A DNA stretch of 64,000 nt from Haloprofundus halobius (GCF_020097835.1 NZ_CP083666.1:310001-374000), one strand, 5' to 3'; positions 36,542 to 45,689 are shown, counted from the first letter of the stretch. The notes: generated from the sequence alone by a model not told the origin. Program-made: numbers and translations.

Positions 36542-36973
36542 CTACTGCGCGTCTTCGGTGTCGACTGCCGCCTCGTCGACGGCGTCGGCGACGGCTTCGA
36601 CGATGGACACCACCGGTTCGTCGGGCGCGAGTGCGAGGAAGATCCCCTCTCTGTCGAAGTAGATCCGCAGGAACTTGAGGTAGTCCATCGCCGTGGTGAC
36701 GTAGTTGACGCGGTCGGCGATAGGGAACAGTTCCTCGGTCAGAAGGTCAATCTCCGCGAAGTCGATGCCGGCGTAGTTGTGAATCTCGTCGAAGTGCGCG
36801 ACCATCTGCTCGCGGTCGCGGTAGAACGTGCGCGTGACGTCGTCGACGTGGAGTAGTTCGTACGCCTCCGGCGTGTAGACGGCGAACGAGTACAGCGGTC
36901 CGTCCACGGCGTCCCGGGCCGCCCCGAGTACGGCGTCCGCGTCGAACGTTACGACATCGGAACTGTGTGTCAT
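36542..36973 (-). CDS. Conserved haloarchaeal hypothetical protein upstream of crtD
   Basis: A 143-residue acidic soluble protein, MTHSSDVVTFDADAVLGAARDAVDG, then YSFAVYTPEAYELLHVDDVTRTFYRDREQMVAHFDEIHNYAGIDFAEIDLLTEELFPI. No named domain is recognised; the pattern suggests an alpha/beta sensor-like fold. It is 130 nt upstream of crtD on the same strand. A box GACAAAAG centred 26 nt before the ATG suggests a leaderless transcript. Confidence 0.65.
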   Translation of the reverse strand: MTHSSDVVTFDADAVLGAARDAVDGPLYSFAVYTPEAYELLHVDDVTRTFYRDREQMVAHFDEIHNYAGIDFAEIDLLTEELFPIADRVNYVTTAMDYLKFLRIYFDREGIFLALAPDEPVVSIVEAVADAVDEAAVDTEDAQ

Positions 36974-37060
36974 ATCACCACCGACGCGGCTATCGACAAA
37001 AGTGTGTACACTCCGGTTCGGGAGGTCCACCTTTAGGTCGGATTCGTCCGAACCGACAAT

Positions 37061-37753
37061 ATGGACGATACGACGGTCGTCGTCACGGGTGCGAGTCGGG
37101 GAATCGGTCGGCGCGTCGCCGCGGCGTTCGCCGCCGAGGGCGCGCGCGTCGTCGCCTGCGCCCGCGACGACGAGGCACTGGACGAACTCGCGGCGGACGT
37201 CGCCGAGAGCGGCGGGACGCTGCTCGCCGAGCGCGCCGACGTGCGCGACGAGTTCGACATGGAGCGACTGATGGAACGAGCGGCGCGCGAGGGAGGGCGG
37301 ATAGATACCCTCGTCGCCTGCGCGGGCGTCAACCACGGGACGCCCGGCGAGATGCCGACCGCCGAGGAGTCGTACGCGCGCTTCGACGACACGATGCGGA
37401 CGAACGCCCGCGGCGTGTTCGCGACGGTCAAAGAGGCCGTCCCGCACATGGCCGACGACGCACGCGTACTGGTCCCCTCAGGTTCGGTCGCCCGCGAGGC
37501 GAAAGCCGGGATGGGCGCGTACGCCGTCTCGAAAGCCGCGGCGGAGGCGCTGGTTCGGGGGTTCGCGGCCGACTTAAAGCAGACCGTCGGCGTCGTCGAT
37601 CCGGGTCTCGTCGCCACCGACCTCACCGGCGGACGTGGTCGCGACCCCGACGACGCCGCGGCGATGTTCGTCTGGGCGGCGACGGACGCCGACGCCGCGG
37701 ACCTCGACGGCGAGATTCTCGACCTCCGGGCGTGGGAGACGGCGACGCGGTGA
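37061..37753 (+). CDS. Short-chain dehydrogenase/reductase
   Basis: A 230-residue classical SDR. It has the cofactor loop TGASRGIGRRV (TGxxxGIG, residues 9-19), the stability motif CAGVNHG, a catalytic Ser in LVPSGSVAREA, and YAVSK (Tyr and Lys of the YxxxK pair). An Arg after the glycine motif suggests NADP(H). The substrate is unknown. It is divergent from the gene at 36542. The stop codon lies inside a 19-bp tandem repeat. Confidence 0.88.
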   Translation: MDDTTVVVTGASRGIGRRVAAAFAAEGARVVACARDDEALDELAADVAESGGTLLAERADVRDEFDMERLMERAAREGGRIDTLVACAGVNHGTPGEMPTAEESYARFDDTMRTNARGVFATVKEAVPHMADDARVLVPSGSVAREAKAGMGAYAVSKAAAEALVRGFAADLKQTVGVVDPGLVATDLTGGRGRDPDDAAAMFVWAATDADAADLDGEILDLRAWETATR

Positions 37754-37816
37754 CGAGGGGGCGACGCGGTGACGAGGGGGCGACGCGGTGACGAAGGGGC
37801 GACGCGGTGACGAAGG
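37741..37816. repeat. Four tandem copies of a 19-bp unit
   Basis: The unit GGCGACGCGGTGACGARGG occurs four times without gaps. The first copy contains the last codons and the stop of the SDR gene, so the array probably grew by duplicating the gene's 3' end. Copies 1-2 end GAGGG and copies 3-4 end GAAGG. Confidence 0.9.
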
Positions 37817-37856
37817 GGCGATACCCGGAGTGCGTGGTCGGAGAGAACGACGGATG

Positions 37857-37863
37857 TATTAAT
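37857..37863 (+). promoter_or_regulatory. TATA-like box of the ZIP transporter gene
   Basis: TATTAAT lies about 25 nt upstream of the GTG start at 37885, supporting that start and a leaderless mRNA. Confidence 0.5.
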
Positions 37864-37884
37864 CTGTGAGCCTCAGTTCACAAC

Positions 37885-38709
37885 GTGCAACGACGCTCGG
37901 CGATAGGCCTCGGTTCGGTCACGCTGCTGGTCGTTCTCTCGTCGCTCGCGCTCGAACGCGGGGCGAGCGACCTGCTCGTCATCTCGTGGGTGGCGTTTCT
38001 CGCGATGGCCGTCGCGGGATGGCTCGGCGCGCGGCGAACCGCCGAGCGCGCGGGCGCCCTCGTCTGGGGCTACGGCCTCGCCAGCGGCGCGATGATAACC
38101 AGCGCCGCCGTCTTCTTGCTCCCGCAGGCTATCGGCGTCAGCGGCGACGTCCCGCAGTACGGCGGCTTCGGCGTCGCGCTCGGACTGCTCGTCGGCTTCG
38201 GCTCTCACACCGTCGGCCACCGTCTCGCTCACCTCAATCTGCCGCTGGACCGCACCGTGACGGAACTGTCGGCGCACGCGCTGTCGGCGGGAGCCATCAT
38301 CGGCATCGTCTACGGCAACATGGAGGTGGGTCTGACGCTCGGTCTGGCCATCGTCTCGCACAAGGGGCCGGCGGGCTACGCTGCGGCGACGCGCCTGCGC
38401 CGCGCCGGTCGGGAGTGGTCGGTTCTCTTGCTACCCGCCGCGGGCGTCGGTCTCGCCGCGATTCTGTCGAGCATCGTCGTCCTCCCGGCGACGCCAGCGG
38501 TTCGCGGAATCGTCTTCGGGTTCGCCGCGGGAGTGTTCCTCCACGTGGCGATGGATTTCCTCCCCCGATGTGAACTCGGCAGCGAGGTTCACGAGGCGCT
38601 CAGCGTCGACGGCGACGCCCACGCGCTGTTGGACCGGTTGCGGGTTCACGCCGTCGCCAGCACGACTCTCGGCGGCCTCGTCGTCTTCGCCGCGTGGGTC
38701 GCGCTCTGA
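37885..38709 (+). CDS. ZIP-family metal transporter
   Basis: A 274-residue membrane protein with about eight helices. The metal-binding helices show HALSAGAIIGIVYG and SHKGPAGYA, and near the C-terminus HVAMDFLPRCELGSEVHE, matching the HSxxDG-, HK/HE- and HExPHE-like positions of ZIP carriers in weak form. It probably moves Zn or another divalent ion into the cytoplasm. The start is GTG. It stands alone; the zinc ABC system lies about 8 kb away. Confidence 0.82.
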   Translation: MQRRSAIGLGSVTLLVVLSSLALERGASDLLVISWVAFLAMAVAGWLGARRTAERAGALVWGYGLASGAMITSAAVFLLPQAIGVSGDVPQYGGFGVALGLLVGFGSHTVGHRLAHLNLPLDRTVTELSAHALSAGAIIGIVYGNMEVGLTLGLAIVSHKGPAGYAAATRLRRAGREWSVLLLPAAGVGLAAILSSIVVLPATPAVRGIVFGFAAGVFLHVAMDFLPRCELGSEVHEALSVDGDAHALLDRLRVHAVASTTLGGLVVFAAWVAL

Positions 38710-38730
38710 GGTCTGCTCGGGTCCGGGGGG

Positions 38731-39024
38731 TCAGAAGTCGAGGCCGATGGGCCACTCACAGGAGGGGCAGGTGAACGCCACCGAAATCTTGTCGGGGTCG
38801 CGTCCCTCGAAGAACGCCGGTTCGTACGACGAGAGCACCGCGTAGTGGCCGCACTCGGGGCACTCCTCGGTGAGTTCCGCGAGGATGTCCTCGCGAATCA
38901 GTTCGACTGCCGCGTCCTTCTCGCTTCGGGGGACGGCGATGGCGCACTCGCGCTGTCGTTTCGTGCGCGGGTCCATCGCGCCCGTCGTCGGGTCCATGTT
39001 GGTGGGGGTCGGCGGGCCACTCAT
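38731..39024 (-). CDS. Small zinc-ribbon protein
   Basis: A 97-residue protein with CPECGHYAVLSSYEPAFFEGRDPDKISVAFTCPSCEWPIGLDF: two CxxC knuckles about 30 residues apart form a zinc ribbon. The N-terminal part is Pro/Thr-rich. Function unknown; convergent with the ZIP gene. Confidence 0.65.
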   Translation of the reverse strand: MSGPPTPTNMDPTTGAMDPRTKRQRECAIAVPRSEKDAAVELIREDILAELTEECPECGHYAVLSSYEPAFFEGRDPDKISVAFTCPSCEWPIGLDF

Positions 39025-39089
39025 AGGCTTTCTGAACCGGCCGAGTGTCAGTCGAGCGGGAAAATTACCCGGACTAGACGTCGGTCCGG

Positions 39090-39476
39090 TCAGTCCAACC
39101 GCCGCAGTTGCAGCGAGATGCCGCCGACGCAGAGCAGCAGCACGACGAGGTTGAACGCGCCGCGGAAGAAGATGCGGTACTCCGAGGCGACCCACCGGTC
39201 GATGACGCCGTTGACCGCGCCGTACAGTTGTATCGACGCGACGAGCGCGAACAGCACTAACACCGCCAACGCGGCGTAGTTTACGAGCGCCCGCACGTCG
39301 CGCCCCGACCGACTCGGTTTCGCGTTCGGGTTGTGGTCAGTACTCGTTTCGGTGTCAGTACTCGTTCCGTCGCCAGTACTCGCGCTGTCGTCAGTACTCG
39401 TTCCGCCGTCGGTTCGTGTCGGGGGTGTGTCGTCCGTGTTCATCTCTCTGGTAATCGAGCCGTCGTTCGCGTTCAT
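39090..39476 (-). CDS. Small membrane protein with disordered N-terminus
   Basis: A 128-residue protein: the first 60 residues are almost only Thr, Ser, Asp and Gly, followed by two membrane helices (about 66-86 and 104-121) and a short basic end LQLRRLD. Its ATG overlaps the stop of the PGF-CTERM gene by 4 nt, so the two are translated together. Function unknown. Confidence 0.65.
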   Translation of the reverse strand: MNANDGSITREMNTDDTPPTRTDGGTSTDDSASTGDGTSTDTETSTDHNPNAKPSRSGRDVRALVNYAALAVLVLFALVASIQLYGAVNGVIDRWVASEYRIFFRGAFNLVVLLLCVGGISLQLRRLD

Positions 39477-40492
39477 TCGGACCGCCTCCGGGCGAAAAGC
39501 GCCGTCGCGAGCAGAGCGACGGCGGTGACGACGACGCCGAAGCCGGGCGTGTCGGTCTCGGTTCGCACGGCCTGGCCGTCAGCGGCGGTGGTCTCGTACC
39601 CGCTGTCCGACTCGCCGTCGGAGTCGAAGTCCTCCACCTCGAACTCGACCTCCTGTTCGGTGACGTTCGCGCTGATGCGCTCTGTCGGGTCGAGGTTCGC
39701 GACGCTCTGTGCGGAGTCGACGTGGACGTCGTCGCGCCACAGAACGGCGTCGACGTAGTAGTTGTACTCGTCGGGCACCGTCACCGAGGCGTCGACGGTC
39801 GAGGTTCGACCGGCGCGAATCTCGCCGACGGGGACGGTGACGCGGTCGGCGACGACGTTCGATTCGGCCTGCCGAACGACGAACGTCACTTCGAGGTCGC
39901 CGGTCGGCGTGTCGCCGCCGTTCGTCAGCGCCGCCGAGAGGTCGAGGCTCACCCGATCGCCCTCCGCGGAACCGACCGAGACGGAGACGGGCTGTAGTCC
40001 CGTCGCGTCGGCGAACTCGACGTTCGAGTCGGCGTAGGGGGGCGTGAGTGCTTCGAGACCGCTGACGCGCCGACTCTCGCTGTCGACGCGCTCGCCGTCG
40101 CGGAAGACGACGGTCTCTATCTCGTAGCCGCCCTCGCGGGCGACGGTGAGGTTCGTACGGACGGGCGTCTCGCGGTCGCCCGCGAGTTCGCCCACCTCGA
40201 CGGTGCGGCTCGTCTCGACGAGGTTCGACTCGCTGTCGACGGCACGGAACAGCACGGTCACGTTGTCGGTGGGGTTGCCGCGGTGTTCGAGTCTGGCTTC
40301 GACCGCCAGCGTTGCCGTCTCGCCCGTCGCGTCGCCGGGGGCGATGGGAACCTCTTCGATCTGGACGTAGCCGGGGCGGAGGGGACCGTCGTCGGTCGGG
40401 TCGGCGAGGGCACCGGGGACCACCGCGGCGGCGACGAGCGACACCGCGACCACGACGGTGGCCGCGGCGACGAACGTCGTTTCACGGTTCAT
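39473..40492 (-). CDS. Secreted surface protein with PGF-CTERM anchor (DUF7490-like)
   Basis: A 339-residue protein with an N-terminal signal (residues 1-30), two or three beta-rich Ig/CARDB-like units (for example SVSVGSAEGDRVSLDLSAALTNGGDTPTGDLEVTFVVR), and a C-terminal TPGFGVVVTAVALLATALFARRR. The last is the PGF-CTERM tripartite signal processed by archaeosortase A and replaced by a lipid anchor. It is therefore a cell-surface protein; the ligand is unknown. A TATA-like ATTTAACG lies about 26 nt upstream. Confidence 0.8.
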   Translation of the reverse strand: MNRETTFVAAATVVVAVSLVAAAVVPGALADPTDDGPLRPGYVQIEEVPIAPGDATGETATLAVEARLEHRGNPTDNVTVLFRAVDSESNLVETSRTVEVGELAGDRETPVRTNLTVAREGGYEIETVVFRDGERVDSESRRVSGLEALTPPYADSNVEFADATGLQPVSVSVGSAEGDRVSLDLSAALTNGGDTPTGDLEVTFVVRQAESNVVADRVTVPVGEIRAGRTSTVDASVTVPDEYNYYVDAVLWRDDVHVDSAQSVANLDPTERISANVTEQEVEFEVEDFDSDGESDSGYETTAADGQAVRTETDTPGFGVVVTAVALLATALFARRRSE

Positions 40493-40572
40493 GTCACGGC
40501 GGACACGTGTCGTCGTTAAATGTTTTGTGTAGTTTCCGACTGAAAAGAGTTCGGTCGGTCGACCTCGGGAGT

Positions 40573-41823
40573 TCAGCGCTCAGCGTCGGCTTCGGCCTCG
40601 AACACTTTCTCGGTGAGCGCGGGGACGAACGTCCCGATGTCGGTCACCATGCCGATGGCCTGCGACGACCCGCGGTCGAGCAGTTGCGTCACCGTCGCCG
40701 GGTTGATGTCGACGCAGACAGTCTTCGTCGTCGACGGCAGGCAGTTGCCGACGGCGACCGAGTGCAGGAGCGTCGACAGCATCAACACGAGGTCGGCCTC
40801 GTGGGCCTGCTCGCGGATGGCGTTCTGCGCCTCGACGGCGTCGGTGATGGTGTCCGGCAGCGGCCCGTCGTCGCGGATCGACCCCGCGAGCACGTACTCC
40901 ACGTCGTTTTGGACACACTCGTACATCACGCCCTCCTGGATGAGTCCGGCGTCGACGGCCTCGCGGATACCGCCCGCGCGGACGACCTCGCTGATCGTGT
41001 AGATGTGGTGTTTGTGGCCCTTCCGGGGGTGTTCCATCGTCTCCATGTCCATCCCGAGCGAGGTGCCGTAGAGGCCGCGTTCGATGTCGTGGGTGGCGAA
41101 GCCGTTGCCCGCCGAGAGGCCGTCGACGAACCCCTCGCGGACGAGGTCCGCGAGCGCGTCACCTGCCCCCGAGTGGATGAGCGCGGGGCCGGCGACGACG
41201 AGCACGTTGCCGCCCTCGCGCTTCGTCTCGACGAGCGCCTCGGCGACTTCGCGGATGAGCGACTCCGAGGGTCGCTCCGATGAGACGCCGCCCTGCATGA
41301 AGCCAAATGGCCCAGAAGCGTCGCGGGGGCGCTCCGGCGGGTTGACTCTGATACCCGACTCGCCGACGACGACGAGGTCGTCTTCGCGAATCGCGTTCAG
41401 CACTTTCGTCCGAGCGCTGCGGTCGCCGTTTTCTCCGTCTTCTATCACGACGGCGCAGTCCATCTCGATGTCGTCGACGGGAATCCACTCGTCGCGGTAG
41501 AACACCTCCGTCGGGTGGTTCGTCGTCGAGTAGAAGCCGGCGGGGACAATTCGGTCGCCGGGGGCGGGTTCGACCGAGGCCGGGCGCGGGTCGGCGGGGT
41601 TCGCGCCGCTCTGGTGGAGCTCGTGGACGATGGTCTGCAGGTCGCCCTCGGTGTCGGCGGAGACGCGCATCCGGCAGTAGGTCGTGGCGTCTTTGTGACG
41701 GCCGACTTCGAACTCCTCGACCTCGAACGAACCGCCGAGGTCCATCACGATGCCGAAACAGCGACCCATCATCCCCGAGTCGATGATGTGGCCCTCCAGT
41801 TCAACGGTGCGAGAGACGGTCAT
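40573..41823 (-). CDS. LOR/SDH-type (TIGR00300) protein, ornithine cyclodeaminase-like
   Basis: A 416-residue enzyme of the archaeal TIGR00300 family, related to the C-terminal half of ArgZ/AgrE and to the methanococcal ornithine cyclodeaminase. It begins RTVELEGHIIDSGMMGRCFGIVMDLGGSFEVEEF. It has a dinucleotide-binding half (VVAGPALIHSGAGDALADLVREGFVDGLSAGNGFATHDIE) and VCVDINPATVTQLLDRGSSQAIGMVTD. The likely reaction is ornithine to proline with ammonia release; this is by homology only. Confidence 0.82.
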   Translation of the reverse strand: MTVSRTVELEGHIIDSGMMGRCFGIVMDLGGSFEVEEFEVGRHKDATTYCRMRVSADTEGDLQTIVHELHQSGANPADPRPASVEPAPGDRIVPAGFYSTTNHPTEVFYRDEWIPVDDIEMDCAVVIEDGENGDRSARTKVLNAIREDDLVVVGESGIRVNPPERPRDASGPFGFMQGGVSSERPSESLIREVAEALVETKREGGNVLVVAGPALIHSGAGDALADLVREGFVDGLSAGNGFATHDIERGLYGTSLGMDMETMEHPRKGHKHHIYTISEVVRAGGIREAVDAGLIQEGVMYECVQNDVEYVLAGSIRDDGPLPDTITDAVEAQNAIREQAHEADLVLMLSTLLHSVAVGNCLPSTTKTVCVDINPATVTQLLDRGSSQAIGMVTDIGTFVPALTEKVFEAEADAER

Positions 41824-41923
41824 AGCGGAGAGACGCAGGACGGAGAAAAGAGGGTTACGTCGCGGGGGAAGCTTGCGACCGGGCGAACGGACGGCGAGGT
41901 GAGAGTTTCGAGGAGCGGCGCGG

Positions 41924-42898
41924 TCAGTCGGACGGTTCGCCGAGCACCCGGTCGAGGAACGCCAACTGGTGGGCGAGCGACTCCTCGAACGCCGCGCCCC
42001 CGTAGAGGTCGAAGTGACCGACCGGCATCCGGACGAACGTGCCGTTCGGGAGCTTCTCGGCGGCTGCTTCGACGTCCGAGGCGGGGACGACTTCGTCGCG
42101 GTCGCCCGCGATGACGAGCGTCGGGCACTGGACCTCCTCGGTCTTCGTCCCCGGTCGGTAGCCCGGAAGCGAGAGGAACACCCGCGCGGGCGTCTCGTTC
42201 TCCCACGCCGACTCCGGCGGCACGAGATCGAAGTAGCCGGTCTTCGCGCCGGGTTCGTTCAGCACGGCGAACTCCTCGGGCGTGCCGACGACGGGGACGG
42301 TCTTCGACCGGCCGACGACCGAGAGCAGTTTGTCGGCGAGCGCCAGCGGCAGCGCCTTCGCGACGTACTTCAGCCCCTTTCGAAGCGTCGTCGACCGACC
42401 GTCGACGAACGGCACCTGCGCGACGACGGCGGCGACGTGTGGCTCCCCGGCGGCGACTTCGAGGACGTGACCGCCCGCGAACGACGACCCCCAGAGGACG
42501 AGTCGGCTCGAGTCGACGCCGTCGAGTTCGCGGGCGTGTTCGATGGCCGCCCGCCAGTCGGCGACCTGGCGCTTCGGGCTGACGAGGTTCCGGGGGTTCC
42601 CCTCGCTGTCGCCGAAGTGGCGGTGGTCGAAGATGAGGACGGCGTAGCCCCGCTCGGCGAACCGCTCGGCGTAGGCGGGGAGACCGAACTCGCGTTCGCC
42701 GCCGAAGAGAGCCGACAGCAGAATCAGCGGCGGATTCTTCGGTCGGTCGGGGCGGTACAGCGACCCGACGCAGCGGTCGTCGTCGCTGTCGAAGCGGACG
42801 CGGACTTTCGAGAACTCGTAGCGCGAGGGGCGGCGCTTCTCGCCCGGCGTCGCGTTCCCCCGGTCGCGGTGTCGCCACGCGCCGGTCTCTCGGCTCAT
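41924..42898 (-). CDS. Alpha/beta-hydrolase
   Basis: A 324-residue hydrolase of the dienelactone/S9-like group. It has the oxyanion stretch LILLSALFGGEREFGLPAYAERFAERGYAVLIFDHRHFGDSEG, a nucleophile elbow WGSSFAGG (Ser in the second position of SSF), an acid in IAGDRDEVVPA and a His in MPVGHFDLYGG. The substrate is unknown. Its ATG overlaps the stop of the gene at 42895 by 4 nt. Confidence 0.85.
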   Translation of the reverse strand: MSRETGAWRHRDRGNATPGEKRRPSRYEFSKVRVRFDSDDDRCVGSLYRPDRPKNPPLILLSALFGGEREFGLPAYAERFAERGYAVLIFDHRHFGDSEGNPRNLVSPKRQVADWRAAIEHARELDGVDSSRLVLWGSSFAGGHVLEVAAGEPHVAAVVAQVPFVDGRSTTLRKGLKYVAKALPLALADKLLSVVGRSKTVPVVGTPEEFAVLNEPGAKTGYFDLVPPESAWENETPARVFLSLPGYRPGTKTEEVQCPTLVIAGDRDEVVPASDVEAAAEKLPNGTFVRMPVGHFDLYGGAAFEESLAHQLAFLDRVLGEPSD

Positions 42899-43272
42899 CT
42901 GCCACCTCCGAGGGAAGCGACGGGTTCCTCTTCGAGCGTGTCGAGGACGAGTTCCGAGAAGTCCTCGTCCGAAAGGCTGTATGCGAGGTACTCCTCGAAC
43001 CACTCGGCTTCGACCCGCCAGCGACCCTGCACGTCGTCGTCGGTCCGAATCGACGTCGCGCGGACCAGTTCGGGGTTCCACTCGCCCTCTCGCGCGAGGT
43101 CGATGAACGCCGTGAGCGCCTGGCCGACTTCGCGGTGGTTGACGTGTGCGGCGGGGAACGCCGTCATGTACGTCAGTTCGACGCCGTCGTCGGTATCGTC
43201 GCCGACGCGTACCTCCTCGACGCTGATACCGTTGCCGCGGAGTTCCTCCTCCAAGACGTTCGGGTCGGTCAT
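42895..43272 (-). CDS. Haloarchaeal hypothetical protein
   Basis: A 125-residue acidic protein (MTDPNVLEEELRGNGISVEEVRV), with VELTYMTAFPAAHVNHREVGQALTAFIDLAREGEWNPELVRATSIRTDDDVQGRWRVEAEWFEEYL. The family is not named with confidence. It is translationally coupled to the downstream hydrolase by a 4-nt overlap, so they may act together. Confidence 0.65.
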   Translation of the reverse strand: MTDPNVLEEELRGNGISVEEVRVGDDTDDGVELTYMTAFPAAHVNHREVGQALTAFIDLAREGEWNPELVRATSIRTDDDVQGRWRVEAEWFEEYLAYSLSDEDFSELVLDTLEEEPVASLGGGR

Positions 43273-43390
43273 GGCACACGATACGAGGGCGGGGGGCTAA
43301 ACGCTTGCCGCGCAGACAGTTCGAAGCTCGAACGAAGCGGACTCGGACGAAACGGGTCGAAAATGGTGTTGGCGGACGAACCGCGACCGA

Positions 43391-45466
43391 CTACACCGAC
43401 GGCGGGCGCTGCGTCGACCGGAGCTCGTCGGCGGTCACTCCGAGCGACTGACAGAGGAAGCCCCACTGCTCGGCCTGCTCGGTGACGTACATCGAGGTGG
43501 GTTTGCCGATGCCGTGGCCGGCATTCTCTTCGGTTCGGAGCAGAATCGGGTCGTCGCCGGTGTTCGCCGCCTGCAGTCGCGCGGTCATCTTCCGGGCGTG
43601 ACTCGGGTGGACGCGCGTGTCGCCCGCTGCCGTCGTGAACAGCGTCGCCGGGTACTCGGTTTCCTCGACGTTGTGGTACGGCGAGTACTCGCGGATGTAG
43701 TCGTAGGCGACGGGGTCGTCGGGGTTGCCGTACTCCGTGGTCCACGACGGGCCGAGCAGGAACTTGTGGAAGCGGAGCATGTCGAGCAGCGGGACGAGAC
43801 AGAGCGCCGCGCCGAACAGGTCCGGTCGCTGGGTGATGAGCGCGCCGACGAGCAGGCCGCCGTTCGACCCGCCGGAGACCGCGAGGCAGTCCGGATTCGT
43901 GTACCGCCGTTCGACGAGTCCCTCGGCGACGGCGATGGCGTCGTCGAAGACGTTCTGTTTGTGCTCGCGACGGCCCGCGTCGTGCCACTCCTCGCCGAAC
44001 TCCGCGCCGCCGCGGAGCGTCGCGAGCACGTAGACGCCGCCCGCTTCGAGAAACGGCACGGCGAAGCGGTTGAACGTCGGCGTGCGGTTGACCCGGAAAC
44101 CGCCGTAGCCCGTCAGAATCGTCGGGTTGTCGCCGTCGCGGTCGAGCTCGGCCCGGTGGACGACGAACGCCGGGATGCGGGTGCCGTCGGTGGACTCGAA
44201 CCACTCCTGTTTCACGTCGAGGTCGACTTCGATTCTGACCTCGGGTTCGTCGAGGACCCGCGTCTCCTCGGTTTCGAGGTCCGCACAGCAGACCCGCGGC
44301 GGGCGCTCGAACGACTCGACGGTGTAGAACAGCTCGCCGTCCCACGCGTACGTCCCGGCGACGGCCCCGTACTCGGGGAGGTCGATGCGGCCGACGCGCT
44401 CGCCGTCGCGGGTGAACGTCGACAGCGCCGAGTAGGCGTTGCGGTGGTAGTGCGCGACGATTCGGTCGTCGCCGAGAGCGATTTCGCGGAGTATATCTTT
44501 TTGCTCGGGGATGACGACGTCCATCTCGTCGGGATGGGCGTCGCCGGAGAGCGCCGTCTCGACGTCGCAGCCGAGCAGGCGCGAGCGCGGCGCGTCGTAG
44601 TCGGTGAGCAGATAGAGGTAGCCGTCGCGGAGGCTCGGCTCGAACGTGGCGTCGAAGCCGGTGACGACGGGGACGAGGTCGACCGGTTCGGTCCGCCCGG
44701 CGTCGGGTGTCTTTCCGAGGGCGTACACCTCCGAGCGGTCCCAGCCCTCGTAGTACTGGACGATCAGCACGTCGTCGTCGGTCTCCAGTACGGGCCAGAC
44801 CTGCTCTTCGAAGTCGTCGACGACGAGCGCGTCGGTGTCGCCCGGCGACCCGAGGACGTGGTGTCTGACCTCCTTGTCGAGCTGCTGGACGCCGTCGCCT
44901 TCCCGGGTCCCGGTGCCGACGTAGTAGAACCCGTCGGCGGTCCACGCGAACCCGGTCACGGAGATGCGACCCACGTCGACGAGTTCGTCGACCTGTTCGC
45001 CGGAGACGACGTCGATAACGCGAACGTCGTACTGCTCGTCGCCGCCGGTGGCGACGCCGTAGGCGAGGAAATCCCCGTCGGGATGTGGGACGAACCAGTC
45101 CATCGAGATGGTCCCGTCTTCGCTCCACTCGTTGGGGTCGACCAGCGTCCGCCGGTCGGTGTCGAGTGAGTCCCGGACGCACAACACCGGCTGTTCGTCC
45201 TCGGGCGCTTTGATGCGCTGGAAGTACCGACCGGCGGCGGGGCGAATCGTCCCGTAGTCGGTGACGCGGGCGAGTTCGTCGAACCGGGCTTCGAGAACGC
45301 GTCTCGCGGGGACGTCGAGTATCGACTCGGCGTACGCGTTTTGGCCTGTAATCCACTCTCTCACTTCGGCAGACTCCGCCTCTAACCAGCGGTAGGGGTC
45401 GACAACCTCCTCGCCGTGGACGGTGTCGACCACCTCACGGCGCGGCGTCTCTGGAGGCCCTTGCAT
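43391..45466 (-). CDS. Prolyl oligopeptidase (S9A)
   Basis: A 691-residue serine peptidase cleaving short peptides after proline. The N-terminus has the family segment VVDTVHGEEVVDPYRWLEAESAEVREW. A seven-bladed propeller (about residues 70-400) gates the C-terminal alpha/beta-hydrolase domain. The nucleophile is in AVSGGSNGGLLVG (about Ser530) and the His in ENAGHGIGKP. There is no signal peptide, so it is cytoplasmic. A TATATC box 27 nt upstream fixes the start at 45466. Confidence 0.93.
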   Translation of the reverse strand: MQGPPETPRREVVDTVHGEEVVDPYRWLEAESAEVREWITGQNAYAESILDVPARRVLEARFDELARVTDYGTIRPAAGRYFQRIKAPEDEQPVLCVRDSLDTDRRTLVDPNEWSEDGTISMDWFVPHPDGDFLAYGVATGGDEQYDVRVIDVVSGEQVDELVDVGRISVTGFAWTADGFYYVGTGTREGDGVQQLDKEVRHHVLGSPGDTDALVVDDFEEQVWPVLETDDDVLIVQYYEGWDRSEVYALGKTPDAGRTEPVDLVPVVTGFDATFEPSLRDGYLYLLTDYDAPRSRLLGCDVETALSGDAHPDEMDVVIPEQKDILREIALGDDRIVAHYHRNAYSALSTFTRDGERVGRIDLPEYGAVAGTYAWDGELFYTVESFERPPRVCCADLETEETRVLDEPEVRIEVDLDVKQEWFESTDGTRIPAFVVHRAELDRDGDNPTILTGYGGFRVNRTPTFNRFAVPFLEAGGVYVLATLRGGAEFGEEWHDAGRREHKQNVFDDAIAVAEGLVERRYTNPDCLAVSGGSNGGLLVGALITQRPDLFGAALCLVPLLDMLRFHKFLLGPSWTTEYGNPDDPVAYDYIREYSPYHNVEETEYPATLFTTAAGDTRVHPSHARKMTARLQAANTGDDPILLRTEENAGHGIGKPTSMYVTEQAEQWGFLCQSLGVTADELRSTQRPPSV

Positions 45467-45654
45467 ACCAAGGGGTTGCGGACACCCTTGATATAACTGT
45501 GGGCGTCGGCGATTTCGCGTCGAGAGCCGATACCGGAAACTCAGCAACGGTGGTCCCGAAGCGGCGGTCGATATCCGCCGGTGGCGGCGGTTCCACAGCG
45601 GCGCTGTCGCGGCGATACGTTCGCGTCGACGACTCGCTGGTGGCGGAACGATAA

Positions 45655-45685
45655 TAACTCCTAATAGCTGAGACACGCTGAGTTA
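45655..45685. promoter_or_regulatory. Inverted repeat in the nikR promoter
   Basis: TAACTC (45655-45660) and GAGTTA (45680-45685) are perfect inverted 6-mers spaced by 19 nt, ending 4 nt before the nikR ATG and spanning the expected TATA and start site. It is a candidate operator for autoregulation. Confidence 0.45.
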
Positions 45686-45689
45686 ATAC

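Noticed and set aside
41969-43300. 443-residue open frame opposite the hydrolase pair
   Set aside because: Antisense shadow; the minus-strand hydrolase has a full catalytic triad and coupled start.
43514-45169. 551-residue open frame opposite the prolyl oligopeptidase
   Set aside because: Antisense shadow of a well-supported enzyme, without motifs.
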